Translations under genes and position numbers: made by a program | Source: Polyodon spathula | Taxonomy: Eukaryota; Chordata; Actinopteri; Acipenseriformes; Polyodontidae | DNA length: 64,000 nt | Reading direction: 5' to 3' | NCBI RefSeq assembly: GCF_017654505.1 | Contig: NC_054553.1 | Span: 4,201,474 to 4,265,473 of the forward strand | The notes under the pieces: model-generated | The model's input: only the letters and a program-made list of their open reading frames with translations | Databases searched by the model: none | What the model was told of the DNA's origin: nothing | Part shown: positions 11,111 through 23,500 of the stretch, one piece after another | Layout: the number at the start of each line of letters is the position of its first letter | How positions within the stretch are numbered: position 1 is the stretch's first letter

Positions 11111-13858
11111 CTTACCTCTGAGCCAGGTGTATGCCTTGTTTAAGGCCCGAGGAGGCCGGGAGGTCCGGAGTATCCCAGGTGCCTCTCTGGGTGTTGTTTT
11201 GCTGCTTGCTGGGAGAGGGGTGTGTCTGTGTGTTCAGGGAGATTTCACCTGTCATTGTCTGGATTCCTGAAAAGAAAATCCTTCCTAAAACCTTCACAGA
11301 TAAGTGGTTTTTGCTTTTACAGGAAAACCTTTCCAGCAAAGCCATGGAAGCATGATCTCAGGGTATTAGGGAAAAGAAAAGAAAATCAACAAATCAGGCG
11401 TTTGAACCTGATGAAAGCTCATGGAGAACTGTACAGAGACGCTCAAAACAAAACAGCTAAAGAAATAGGGACTTCAGCAAAGTTCAGCAGAAGAGAAAGT
11501 GTGTGTGTGTTTGAGATCACATTTATCCAGTTAAAATGAGTCATTGTAAAAGTATTTATATATTTGCTTTACTAAGTACACAGAGCTGTGGCATTGTGGA
11601 TAGCACACAGCAGCATCATAATGCTTAATGCTGTCCACAAACACTGCTTGAAGTTCCTAAAGACAAACACACTGAGGATTCAGTTCAATTAACCTTTTTT
11701 TTATCTGGAGGAATATAATTAGAACTTTATGACATCAACAAAGAGAGCAATTAAATAAATACATCAAGTAAATGAAACATCACTTTGTACAGGTGGTAAG
11801 AGTTTGCAGAAACTCCCATGCAGGGTGAAGCATGCTGTTCTAAATTACGCTATATTGCTAAACAGATCTAAGGAAAGTAATTCTCTCTGAATTCAGCTCA
11901 TCAGTAATTCAGACGACCTCGTTCGTGGAATAACCAGTGCACCGCTGAAACACTCATGTAGTATTTTTTTCTTTAAAGTTTTCTCCAGATATGAGGCTTT
12001 CGGGAGAAGATTAAAACTGGTATTACTAAGCACTAGAGCCCTTGAGAAATGCATCTTCCTTCCAAGAAAGCCCTAGCAAGAGATAACATAAAATCCAGGA
12101 CAACTGTAGACTAATCATTCAAGCAGGACAACAAAAAAATCTTTAAACTCATCACAAATACAGCAATGCGAAATGAAAAAAAATAATAAACTGAATAATT
12201 CTAATTTACACGATCCTGGTCATGGTCAGTATTTACAGGATTTGCAATCCTGGTCAGATTGAAAACAAACATTTCTGAGCGATTTAAAAAGGCATTGTGA
12301 AGAGGCTGTTTTTATGTTCGAATGGCAATGGGTTCCCAAGATGAGATGCTTGATATACGAAAGCACGCTGGCCCGTATCAGATCTCAATTCAGGGATTTT
12401 AAAAGTAGGCACGTCATTTGAGCTTCGAGCACAGATAGAGTTACATGTCTCTAACGCCGGGGAGGGAAAGCTTTTCCAGGGTTATAAGTGTCAGTGCCCA
12501 GGGCAGTGAGGGGCAGCAGACCACCTGTGTGATATTAAATCTTTCTCCGTTTGGTTTTAGAGGTTTCGCAGGCTCAGTTCATTACCAGGTGCTGGATTAG
12601 AGCAGCACAGTTGAGGGAGCTCACAAGGCCTCACAATAGTCTCCACTCCATACACATCCAGCAGATAGCTGCTGATAGCCAGCCCATGATGTCATCACCG
12701 AGCCGCCCCTGTGAGCCTTAATCTGCAGGCTTTACCTTGGAGTGCCGGGGCTGCTGGGACAGGCAGGGGCACAGTGAAACAGGGAGCGGCAATCTCACAT
12801 ACTGTGTGCTGTGCAATGAAGCTTCAGGGGGAAAGCGTGAACCACTTGTTGCAAACAGAGTTTGCTTATTTAAGTTCTCTGATTAAGAAACTTGCTGTTG
12901 TCTTCTCTTAGTTAAAGAAAACGTTTGTGTTTTTCGTATGCATAGAATTGAAATGCAACTGTATGCATATATATTGCTTTCTGTACCGCAACCATGGAGT
13001 ATACAGTAACCACAGTGATCTTTGATTTACCACATGATTTCTTCAACAATATAAGGATATTATTTTGATCACAGTTAGGCTCTTATTATAGTGTTTCTAA
13101 GGATGTGTAACTAAGGCATTTACAAGACAAAATACAATCGCTTCATAACACCACACAAAGCTTTGCCCTAATCATGTGCCATTGAAATGTTTTTGTAATA
13201 AACTGTTATTTCTGTTGAAACCTCATAGATGTTCTGTCAGCAGGGATCATGAATCTGGTTCTAAGGGCTCCTCTTTTTGCTCAGTTTGGTGGATATCTGC
13301 TAGTGCTGCATCTACAGAAGTGTAAGTATGACTCATGTAATGAAACTTCAAACGCTGCTTCAAGCATGAAATACTTCCGAAAAAAATAATGCAGAACTAT
13401 ATGGGTTTATTCCTGAATTAACTTTTAAACTTTTACCAAAACCGACCCCCCCCCCCCCAAGGAATTCAAACATAGGAGACATCACAAGATAATTTCAGTT
13501 TTTTTTTTCCATGTGCTGTTTTCTGTGTGGTTAAAGCCTGTGTAGCCACACATGTTCACTTTATCCAGAGGCAACAGCTTCAGCAGCTACCTCCCTTTCA
13601 GGGAACATCTGCACCTAAACCTAATCCTATCTGAAAATTATAACCTTTCAATGATGCCAAACATTCAAGTCAGATTGCAGAGTTTGCCCTGGAAGGATTA
13701 CTAACGTGCTTCGCAGCCTTGTTGCTGACAATGTGAACTATCATCCCAGCAAGTCTGTCAGACCCTTATAAAAGTATACCAGGGAATTGGCACTTTACTT
13801 TGCCTTTCACATACCACTGTGCATGCTAAACAAAAATTCCTTGATTTTTAGCTAGTGC
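11111..13858. other. Gene-free stretch
   Basis: No supported gene. A CCCTTATAAAAGTATACCAG motif at about 13766 may be the 5' end of another copy of the dispersed repeat. A C run of about 14 lies near 13445. The open frame at 11222-11539 carries no recognisable domain and is not called. Confidence 0.6.
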
Positions 13859-14030
13859 ACTCCCCCCCCCCCTTCCCCCTCTCTGCTAGCAGTCAGGAGC
13901 TGTGATCTCTATGGCCTTCATGGCCCTCCCACTGGGGGTTGGAGGAGATCAATTTCGGGGGCCCCCCCCCCCCATGGTGACCCGGCCCCACCAACCCCCC
14001 CCCCCCCACCCACGGACCCCCCCCACGCTG
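13859..14030. repeat. C-rich low-complexity block
   Basis: Several C runs of 10 or more bases (near 13861, 13963, 13996 and 14018) separated by short mixed sequence. The G-rich minus strand has potential to form quadruplexes. Confidence 0.8.
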
Positions 14031-15423
14031 CTGTCTTTGTGTGAGCTGAGCCAGCACCTCCCCCTTTTGTCACCAGCCTTTACACTTTATTTAGCACGCA
14101 CAATGATCGCTCAGTGTGCAGGAGGCCTGACATTGCAATCTGCATGAGAGCGAGCTAGAGAGAGAGTGACAGGAGGGGGGGGGAGGCACGTGACTGACCC
14201 CTACCTGTGCACCCCATCCCAGAAACAACTGCAGTGAAAGTGTACAACAGTACTAACGGTACACATGTTACATACATTCAAATATATACCAACAGGGGAT
14301 TCCAAACTTTCTAGGGAAGCACTCCATGATATCAAGCATCCAGGACCCCCACCCAATGAATCCATAGAACTTTCTTCACCTCTCAATCACCATCTTTAAT
14401 AAGGTACTCTAGGGCAATGGAAAGCACATTTAAATGAGGGTACTTGGAAGAGTATTTCTGTGTGTGCTGCAGCCCATTTAAAACCATCCTAAAATGACCC
14501 CAGGGTAGCACTACTCTTGTATAATGTACACTGCATCCTATCTTTAACATACTTCTTTGTGAGAGGGCAGCTTTAGGCTGTTGCTGGGATTTCTAAACCT
14601 TGTGATCTGTGACTGAGCCTGGCAGAGAGTTTAGTAGTGTGCTTTGGGTTGTCAGAATAGCCTATTAAACCAAGCACACGGGATAAATGAAGCATCTATT
14701 CCCCTGGGCTCATAATTACCTGCTGTCTCAGAGAACAGAGATCTCATCAGAAGCGTGATGTGGATGTGGAGCCACTTTCTGTGGCTGCAGACTGAAACAA
14801 CTGTCCGAACAAACATTGAGCTTTCATAAAACCACCTTTTTATAAGGCCCAGACTGTTTAAACTCGCATTTTCCTGTGCAAGCTTTGTATTTTTGGCTGT
14901 TGCTTGAAATGAAAGGTACTGTTATGACAGCCCAGTAGCAGATTCCTGGACAGATCCCAAGATTGCCTCTTTGCATTCATTCATTCGTTTTGCTTTACTG
15001 CTAGTGATAGTGTGGGGTCTGTTTGGGGAAGATGCATGTCATGTTCTACCACAGTAAGCGTGTTCTGCTTTGACAGGGTATATGATTGCTTGCTGTTTCG
15101 GCATGCTCTCAGCTTGTTCAAGGTGGGTCTTTTTTTCTTCTTTTGTGCCTCACCCTGCCTGCATGCTTGTTTGCTTCTTCAGTGTTGACAGGACTTCTTT
15201 GAAAATGAGATGGAAGCTGTACATCCAGACAAGCATTCTCCTCCAGGTCCTACACAGCTCAATACAGACAGTTCAATTTGAGTTATTACAGTTCAACGTT
15301 TGCTCCCTCAAGATGAAGCCTTTTGCATTAAGTTTTGCCCCCAAACCTGCCCTATAGTGGTAACACTGGTTCTGGAATGCCATCTGTTTATTTGTTACTT
15401 ATATATAGATATATATATTTAGG
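14031..15423. other. Gene-free stretch
   Basis: Non-coding sequence of ordinary composition. I see no gene, RNA or mobile element. Confidence 0.6.
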
Positions 15424-15517
15424 CTCATGTAATGCTAATTGGGAAATATGCAAATTTCAGCATTACAAGAGCCAATCAAATCGTGTGAAAGCACAAAGCA
15501 GGCAGAGCTCATTTGCA
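15424..15517. promoter_or_regulatory. Inverted repeat enclosing POU octamer, second octamer nearby
   Basis: CTCATGTAATGCT at 15424-15436 pairs with AGCATTACAAGAG at 15459-15471 (12 of 13 positions). The loop holds ATGCAAAT at 15449-15456, an exact POU octamer. A reverse octamer ATTTGCAT follows at about 15511-15518 and runs into ACAAAT, close to a POU-SOX composite. Function is inferred from motif content only; the palindrome could also be a decayed MITE. Confidence 0.35.
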
Positions 15518-15687
15518 TACAAATTCCAGATTTAGCTGGATAGTTAAATATTTAGCTAAATGTTAAATCTTGTAATTAGATTTATAAATGATATCTGAAT
15601 GTAACAGATTTATAAATCTGGGGAAAAAATACAAGATTTAAGTTAAACCTGGAAGAAAATATTAATGCTTTTTTTACACATGGCACC

Positions 15688-15688
<1 letters not shown>

Positions 15689-15747
<59 letters not shown>

Positions 15748-15752
15748 ATAAA
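15689..15752. repeat. (AT)n microsatellite
   Basis: About 60 bp of alternating TA with a short break near the right end. Confidence 0.96.
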
Positions 15753-16469
15753 TTAATAGTCTCTAAGTGCCATATAAATTTGCATATAAGTACCGATATT
15801 TATTTTATTTACCATATTTCCATATATTATGTTTTTGGCTTTACTGTGCACTGCATGAATATTGCAGTGGATATTTGACTGTGTGAGTTTCACTAGTTTC
15901 ACCCTACAGTCAGGTGTGTGGAAATGTGCTTTCTGTGCCTGCTCAGCACTGATACTGTAATTCACAATGCTTTCTGCAGTGTGCCGCTGATGCACACATC
16001 CACACATGGGGTTCTTACCCATATTATTCAAGGCTTGTTTGTCTCATAAGCCAGGTTTAACTCTTTCGTCACTGAACTCTAGCCCCTCCTTCCAAACACA
16101 CACACATTTAGGCAAGCACAGTGAGAGGATTTTTTTTTATCTTCCTGGGCGCTTTAGGGGAGATTTAAATAATCAGAGATCTTTTGTGTGACACTGTTTG
16201 CAGCTGCATTAATGCAAGCGAAATACTCTCCTCTTCCATAACTCCAGAATAGAGGGGGGGGGGGGGCTAAGCAGGACAATCAGTAACTCTCATCATTCTG
16301 TTTAGACCACTCCAAAGTTTGACACATTTCTCACTGATTTTAAAGTTTGTGATTTTAAAGTTTGAGTTTGACTGAACTGTTCAGTCTGCACTGGTTCAGT
16401 TTGCTCTTGGTTTATTTCCACAAGGAGAAACTCAATGAAAGTACCAAGAAGCAACTTAGCTCTGGGTGC
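15753..16469. other. Gene-free stretch
   Basis: Non-coding; includes a G run of about 13 near 16253-16266. No gene recognised. Confidence 0.6.
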
Positions 16470-16595
16470 CCCTTATAACAGCATAGTAAAAGCAGAGCAA
16501 AGCTAATAGCATGGTAAAGCATAGGTAAACATTGTAAAGAATAACAAGGCATGATCAAGTATATCATTAGAAATGGCAAACCAAGTTGAACTATG
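16470..16595 (+). repeat. Copy of dispersed CCCTTATAAAAG-type repeat
   Basis: Best-preserved copy in the window. It begins CCCCTTATAACAGCATAG and continues with AAAGCAGAGCAAAGC, GCATGGTAAAGCATAGG and TAAACATTGTAAAGAATA. The order matches the copy at 4518-4660. No coding content; unnamed family, possibly a SINE or a non-autonomous DNA element. Confidence 0.65.
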
Positions 16596-17344
16596 CATGA
16601 GGGGAAGATAAATACGAGGGGAAACTTTCAGAAGAAGTTAAACAAACGGTTCTTGCTATTTAAAAACTTTGCATTGATGACGTAATGTGTCACTTAATAC
16701 AACATGTGTTTACAGTAGCAGTGTGTGGGGTCGCCTTTGTTATTTTGCACATCTTTGGTAGACGGTGCAAACGGGGGGAAAAAGGGACGACTACTATTTT
16801 AAACCGTATAGTCATTAAAACGCAAAACCTTTTGTCAAGTGCAGACGGAACAAGTCAAACGGAGAACCAAAGAACTCTCTGGCAATGGTTCTTCGATTGA
16901 ATCGAGACCCCATCAATCTCTCTCTCTCTCGTGACCATCCTCCAGTCTTTATCCCTCTCGCATCTGTCTCTCTCTCATCATCTCTCTTTATCGATCTATC
17001 GTACCATCTTCAATCCATCGCTTATTTGCAAACTAACATTCTCTCGAGGTCAATTCCTCGGACTACTCGCAATGCAACTCTGGTGACAGTCTCATTTTGG
17101 TTCAACCTTTGATGTCCCAAACTCTTATTTTACCTGCATTCCCCAGTCTGTCATCAAGTTGACCGTTTAAGTTGAACTGATAGAATCGGTGCTAGGGAAT
17201 TCTTAACTACGTGGTCATTACACAGTGAATTCTGGTTGTCACCCACATGTCATCCGTCACACCCCCCAGCGGAAACTTCGAACTCCCTAAACGTGTCGAA
17301 GACGCATGATTAGACTTTCGGGTCCGACCAAAGGGTCTGGGGGG
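16596..17344. other. Gene-free stretch
   Basis: Non-coding sequence; CT-enriched between about 16915 and 16985. A 71-codon plus frame at 16685-16900 has no recognisable domain and is not called. Confidence 0.6.
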
Positions 17345-17532
<188 letters not shown>

Positions 17533-17934
17533 AAGGAACTCTGAAATGTATGCAAATACCCCTAAAGGGGATTACACTTTTATGGGTTTAGAATTTAGTT
17601 CAACTAACCTGAATAATCAAATGTGGGAACATGTGCCCCCCCCCCCCCCCCGGGCTTCGCTTCATCAGGATGCTCATACAGCGAGGGAGGGGTTCAGCTC
17701 ATGGTACAGAATTGCTGTCGTCTGATTACGAAACTATTTTCACAGCGGGTTCCCCTGCTCTGCACTGAGACGCAGAATTAGAGCTATTTCATGCAATTTA
17801 GGTATGGCAGTGGTCTCTTTTATATGTGCTTTTTTAAAGTACTGCATTACTTATTTAAAGCAAAAACTTATTTCAGGACAGAATTACTGTGCGTTCCTAT
17901 GACATCTGTTGAGGACAGCTAGCTTCTTGTAGAA

Positions 17935-18080
17935 GTTTCCTGGGATACTGTATTAGCACAGAAAAGTGCAGTAAAGAGTAGTGAAAACACAGCAAGTGCC
18001 AGCAAGCTAACCCATACAGCATGGTAAATAATGCACGTCATGTCAAACCATGCTGGGCAATGCAAATTAATTGCAAACCA
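17935..18080 (+). repeat. Diverged copy of dispersed repeat
   Basis: Contains TGCAGTAAAGAGTAGTG, CAGCATGGTAAATAATGC and GTCAAACCATGCTGGGC in the order seen in the better copies. Identity is low and the edges are uncertain. Confidence 0.4.
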
Positions 18081-18937
18081 GTGGGAAAAACATAAGCAAC
18101 AACATTTCTTCATATGAAAAAGGCAGTTGCACCAGATCATGCATATCTTTTTAACAGATGTGCAATGGATTTGAGAAGCTACATGCAGGAGCAGTGTTAG
18201 CCTACCAACTCTACTGCAGCACAGCCTCCCTTTCATTTCCCAGAAAGCAATCTAGGTGGCATTCCTTTGGTTTTATGTCATCAAACTAGCGGTTAAAACA
18301 GAGGAGGGTCTTTTTGTTTTATGTTTTTCTTTTAATGCATGGGTTTGTCACATCTCTCAATAGAAAGGATTCTCCTAATAAATTGGCACAGCAGCACAGG
18401 CGCGAAGGGGGCGTGTGTCCCTCTAAAAGGCTCCAGTGACCCCCCTCCCCCAGGTTTGTGGGAAAATAAGCAGCTCGATGGTAACCTGCGGTCCGGGCTG
18501 TTGAAGGGCAGTCACCCATGCGGCAGTGCCTTTCTCCTAATGTATTAGAGGAGCAGTAATGCTCGTGGCCTGGGGTGATCCACTCTACCTGCACTGATTC
18601 CAGGGTTTATTTAGGATCTCCAGGAGAGTCCATTAACTCTGCTGTCAGGAGTGCATTCACAGGTTCCGTGAACTGAAAACACCGCAGCATTCGTATTTAT
18701 CCCTGGGAAGAAGAAGAAGAACATACTAACATCTTATTGGAGCAAACGAATGACAGCATTATAGTGAGAAGGGATCAGTTTTATTAACTCTTAGCTGGTA
18801 AAAAAAAGGGGGAAATTCATGCTGTAAGCAGGGTGCATGTGTATCTAGTTTTTATTTTGGTTTATGGTTGATGACATGGAAATAATAAATAAAAATAAAA
18901 AAACCTGCTCTATATTTTGCACTGTTGATTTCTCATA
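18081..18937. other. Gene-free stretch
   Basis: Non-coding, no recognised gene or element. Confidence 0.6.
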
Positions 18938-18986
18938 ATATATATAACTAAAGGGTATATATATATTATATTTATATATATATAAT

Positions 18987-19018
<32 letters not shown>

Positions 19019-19038
19019 ATATATAATTATATATATAG
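18938..19038. repeat. AT-rich palindromic low-complexity block
   Basis: About 100 bp made only of A and T apart from the AAAGGG near its left end, with TATATAATATATA-type mirror and inverted symmetry. Confidence 0.9.
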
Positions 19039-19071
19039 TTTACATCAAGTTACAAGTGCATTAAATTGGAC

Positions 19072-19200
19072 CCCCTATAAAAGTTTACTGAGGTCTGAAA
19101 GCAGGGCAAAGCACAGGCAGCACACATTGATAAATTATTGTGCATTTTACCATGTTAAGCAAACATTGCTATAGTAAATGTTAAACTGTAGCATCAGTCT
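19072..19200 (+). repeat. Diverged copy of dispersed repeat
   Basis: Starts CCCCCTATAAAAGTTTACTG, then GCAGGGCAAAGCACAGGCAG and TTTACCATGTTAAGCAAAC. It shares the 5' end with the blocks at 8925 and 16470. The 3' end is unclear. Confidence 0.45.
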
Positions 19201-20457
19201 AAAGCCTTTATCAGTGTTAAGCTAACAAACAGTAAAACAAATCTCAGCAAAGATATGAATGCTGTGAAATATGACAGCCCTGTATTTGTATACATGAAAC
19301 ACAGCTGCACAAAAGTGCAACATCTAAACACAATTCAATATTGTTCTGAAAGCACTGCATGATTTATCTATCCGTGTGTATGGGAACTCCCAGCCTGTCC
19401 AGGTGTGACGGACACACGCGCTCCTGGATTGGAAAGTCTCCTGGATTGGAACGTCTCCTGTGATATCAGTCAGATAGAGACAATGCAGATCTGTGGTGCT
19501 TAACACTGGTTTGTTAGTTCACACCTGATTGTGCAAATGAGGAGTCAGGTGAAACTGAAACTTCAGCGCAGCGCCAAACCTCTTTCCCAGGAGGATGTGG
19601 CGGGGATGGGAATCTGGATCACTTCGGATTGAAAGCTCTGGTAAGCGCTGCAGGCAGAAGGGGCACTGTTGGGGAGCAGCGGCTCCTGTTATACCTGTCA
19701 GAACCAGCAGGGGTCACTGCTGCCGTTGCCATCTGATTGACCCCAGGTACTCAGTTGACCCGTTTTCAATGTGTCACCACCATATTGTTTTGGGTTTCAT
19801 GCCCCATAAATAACTTTGAACTCAATCATAATATTGAAACAAAAGTCAATCTAGAGATTAAAGGTGATCTGCAATGTGCACATAATTAAAATTATCGCTT
19901 TGTAGCAGGCTTTAGAATCAGTGGGTGTTTTAATTCAAGAAACATCCTTCTGGAGAAGAAAAAAACCTTCTGATGCGAAGTGCAGATCGCTATTAGAATT
20001 TTTTTTTCTTATAGGGAATAACACAGATTATATTATAAATAAGAAACTACAGATTATAAATAAGAAACTACCTGCTTACAAGCCCTGAATTCTTTTTTGC
20101 ACTCTTTTTAGAGTTGATTGATCCTTTTTGCATCATAAATGGTGTGCACTTTGAATCCGGATTGAACACAGCAGTTAAAGTAATCTGGGATGAATGCTTT
20201 TTGAATGCGTGATACCCCTAGGAAGGGAAGATTGCAATCAGAAGGAAGGTTGTGGTATGTAACCAGGCAGTGCACAGAGGAGCACTAATGGACTGGATGT
20301 CACTGCCATTACAACAACAGCCCGGGGCTGGATATGAATCACAGACAGGCTGCGTACAGAGAGGCATGCAAGCACACCACCAGAGTCTGTGCAAGGCTCT
20401 GCCAATATGAAAGCACTGGAAACATTATCCGTGGGGTCAATGCACAACACAACTTTT
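19201..20457. other. Gene-free stretch
   Basis: Non-coding. A tandem duplication of 12 bp (CTGGATTGGAAA/CTGGATTGGAAC) occurs near 19424-19452. A CTCF-like CCAGCAGGGGTCACT with one core mismatch lies at about 19704. Confidence 0.55.
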
Positions 20458-20460
20458 TAC

Positions 20461-20481
20461 ATTGTCTCTCTCCCTCTTCCT

Positions 20482-20559
<78 letters not shown>
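20461..20559. repeat. (CT)n microsatellite
   Basis: CT-rich start followed by a pure (CT)n tract of about 70 bp from 20491. Confidence 0.96.
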
Positions 20560-20562
<3 letters not shown>

Positions 20563-23500
20563 GCCATAAATATCTATGAACCGGAGTATGCAGTGGGGAT
20601 GTCTAATTTGATAACTTACTTTCCTTTTCGTTCTGGTTTCTATTATGATTGAGTGGTCAAGTAACCTGTAGCAATTAAAGAACAGCTAATACAATATGAC
20701 TGTATACTCTACCGGATGATATATTGTTTTAGTTTTGCTGCTGCTGCCTTTTATAATAATGACTGCAAAAACCAATGGCTCAAGCAAAACTTCTTCCCCT
20801 GCTTTCATTTTGAAATTGCCATCGTGCCCTTGTAACCCTGGCCCCCTCATAAATAACCCACAATAGTTGGGAGCCCAATTGGGCAATCTGAATTTTAAAT
20901 GGTTCCCTGTTCAGCATGAAAACAGAAGAAATGCAGAGAGGATCTTCGTGATGAAACCCCAGCGGGGGGCCGAGTGGAAGCTAGCCCCCGGGCCGGGAGC
21001 AACTCAACCCAACTTAACTTGGACTTGAGAGAGGGGGCCACTCGAATAAGAAATGCAGAGACCCCTGTTAGCATGACAAAGAGCCAGCCATCTCTACTGA
21101 TTGGTGTCACAACTCAGACTGAATACGGCCAGGCAGGCAGGCATGCACATGTGTGCTGCTGACACATACTGGGCAGAGAGTGCAAGCTTTAGCACAGAGG
21201 GGCAAACTTCGAATGCACTTATTCAAAAAATGCATTAGTATGTTATGGTTCACAGATCCTTACTCGACACAACCACAGTGTACTACCCTTGTTTTTTGGC
21301 AGATCTGCTGTATGTTAAGTATTGCATTTGTAGCGTTTGTTTTTTCATGCCACTCTGAACAATCGTAGTAGGACTGTATGAAGTGATACCTTCAGATCTC
21401 AGTGTTTAACAGCTTCAAGGACTAAGTAGTTCTCTAATCTTCGGATTCAGCTCATACAGCAGGTCTTTAGCAATGAAAGAGCTGGAGAAGCAATTAAAGA
21501 TAATATTTATGTAATGCTGTTGGTTTTGCCAGGAATTGACATGAGTCAGCCCCTCCAGTGCAGCTTCTTGTTCTTACAAGGTCTTGTAAAGATGACATAA
21601 CTGCTGTTGGTACATTGCGGTCAGTGTCATAATAACAAAATGGTTTAACATGTGGATCTGTCTTGCTGGTTCTGCACAAACTAAAAACATACATCTCAAC
21701 GAGTCTCTGCAGGTGACAGGATATTCGAACGAAAAATAACAGAAAAAATGACATCCGAAATATTGTTTTCCATATTATAAAAAGAAAGATATTGTTTAAT
21801 TGTTACACATGTATTCCGTGTTGCATGCTCATTTCATTTTTTTTGGCAGCTATACTTTTGCTATCTTTTATAAGATTCAATTTTATACTAAAATGTGTTA
21901 AATAGCCCAAACTGCAGCCCCTCTTGGTGGATTCATGTCCTTGCCTCCTCTGCACATGCGTCCAGCCCATATCTCTCCGATCTCAGCTTTCTCATGCCCA
22001 GATCCTTCTTCAACCTGTCTGTACTCGTTGCTTTAACAGCCCTGCCTTGCGACCCATTTCGTATGCTAATCCCCTTTTGTGTTAAACAGTTCTTCTTCAA
22101 TTGCTTGTTTACTGCTGGCTTCCCAGTTCTGTGATGGGTGCATTGTTGTAACTAGAATAATGTCCTGAAACTTTCTTGTAGGAGCAGAGGGATGGGCTTG
22201 TATGGTACTGGATCTATGGACACAAGTCAGCTAGACTGAAATAAAATGTAGGTTTTGGGGTATTTGCTTTCTGTTAGGATCCTAGACATTTGGCAGTCTC
22301 TAGTAGGTCGTATTCTCTGTGGGGACAAGGAAGAGTATTGTTGCAGAGTTGCATATTCTTTCTGTAGACCATACCCTAAGGGGCATCAGTTAACAGGGTG
22401 TTCTGTTAATTTAACTCTGCGGTCGAAGCACTACTTGAATGTGCTTTTGAGGGCTCAGTTCAAGCTTCTTCTTCATACAAGTCCTTGCAAAGATAATATA
22501 CCAATGTTGATCACAGTATAATACAACGAGTGCAGTAAAGCTAACAATGCAGCTGCGTAAGATGGAAAGAGTTGCGCTTTTTTAAAATGCAACACAGTCG
22601 TTTTAATGCATCACAATTAGAAATTCCCAGGCGCATCCAGACTGGTTTCTTACCTCATTGATTTGTCAAATTACCTGATCATTTATTCAGTAAAACAAAA
22701 TGTACTGAAGCAAAGAGCTCACAGTAACCCTGGAATTCCATAACCAGTATTAAGAGAAATGAAGCCCCCCTGATCTGACCCGGCTGACCCTCAGACTGCG
22801 TCTCTCAGCGTGTCAGCTGACAGAGGCATGTCTGACGGCAGGCCGTCCCGGCGCCTCATCCGGCCAGCAGTGTGGCCCTCAGGGACGAGTTATGAAAAAG
22901 CGACAAACTGACACTGGCACCTAATCAATAAGTGACAGAGTGCGTAACTCTTACCCCATGATAATGTAACACACAGAGCCACTGCTCACAGGGGAGGCCT
23001 GCCAGTGCAGGACATGCACAACAAGAGGAAACCAAACCGGGGTGGTTCGTATAAGGAGCAGATATCAGGCACCCAGTAGACTTTCGTATGAGACATGGCT
23101 TGAGGCAGATGTATTGAATCCTGTACAGTAGTCTTGAGGGCTGTGGTTGTCTAGGGAAATCAAAAACAACCAACCCTAAACAGCAACTACAGAGCTGGAG
23201 CTGGGATGATCTTGGCAGAGAATATGATCGGGAGGGAGTGGAGGGTTAGGACTGGGTGGAGCAGAGAGTCTTTTTTGGAAGATTTATGTCTGGCTCTTGC
23301 TAACAGGACAGCTTGTTCCAGAGCTGCCCTTTTTAAACTGTTAAAGCGAAGCAAAATGTAGTATTAGAGCATAAAAACGCATCTTAACAGGAAAGTGATA
23401 TCACGGTATATAAAGCGTGGGAACGTGCTAAATCATGTTTGCCAGGGTACATTTTTTAAAAAGGAGAAAACACAAACGCTAACAGAAAGAAATTGGGTCG

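Noticed and set aside
21560..22510. Two ~50-bp segments with AGCTTCTTSTTCWTACAAG similarity 0.9 kb apart
   Set aside because: Identity is moderate and short, and I could not extend it into a defined element.
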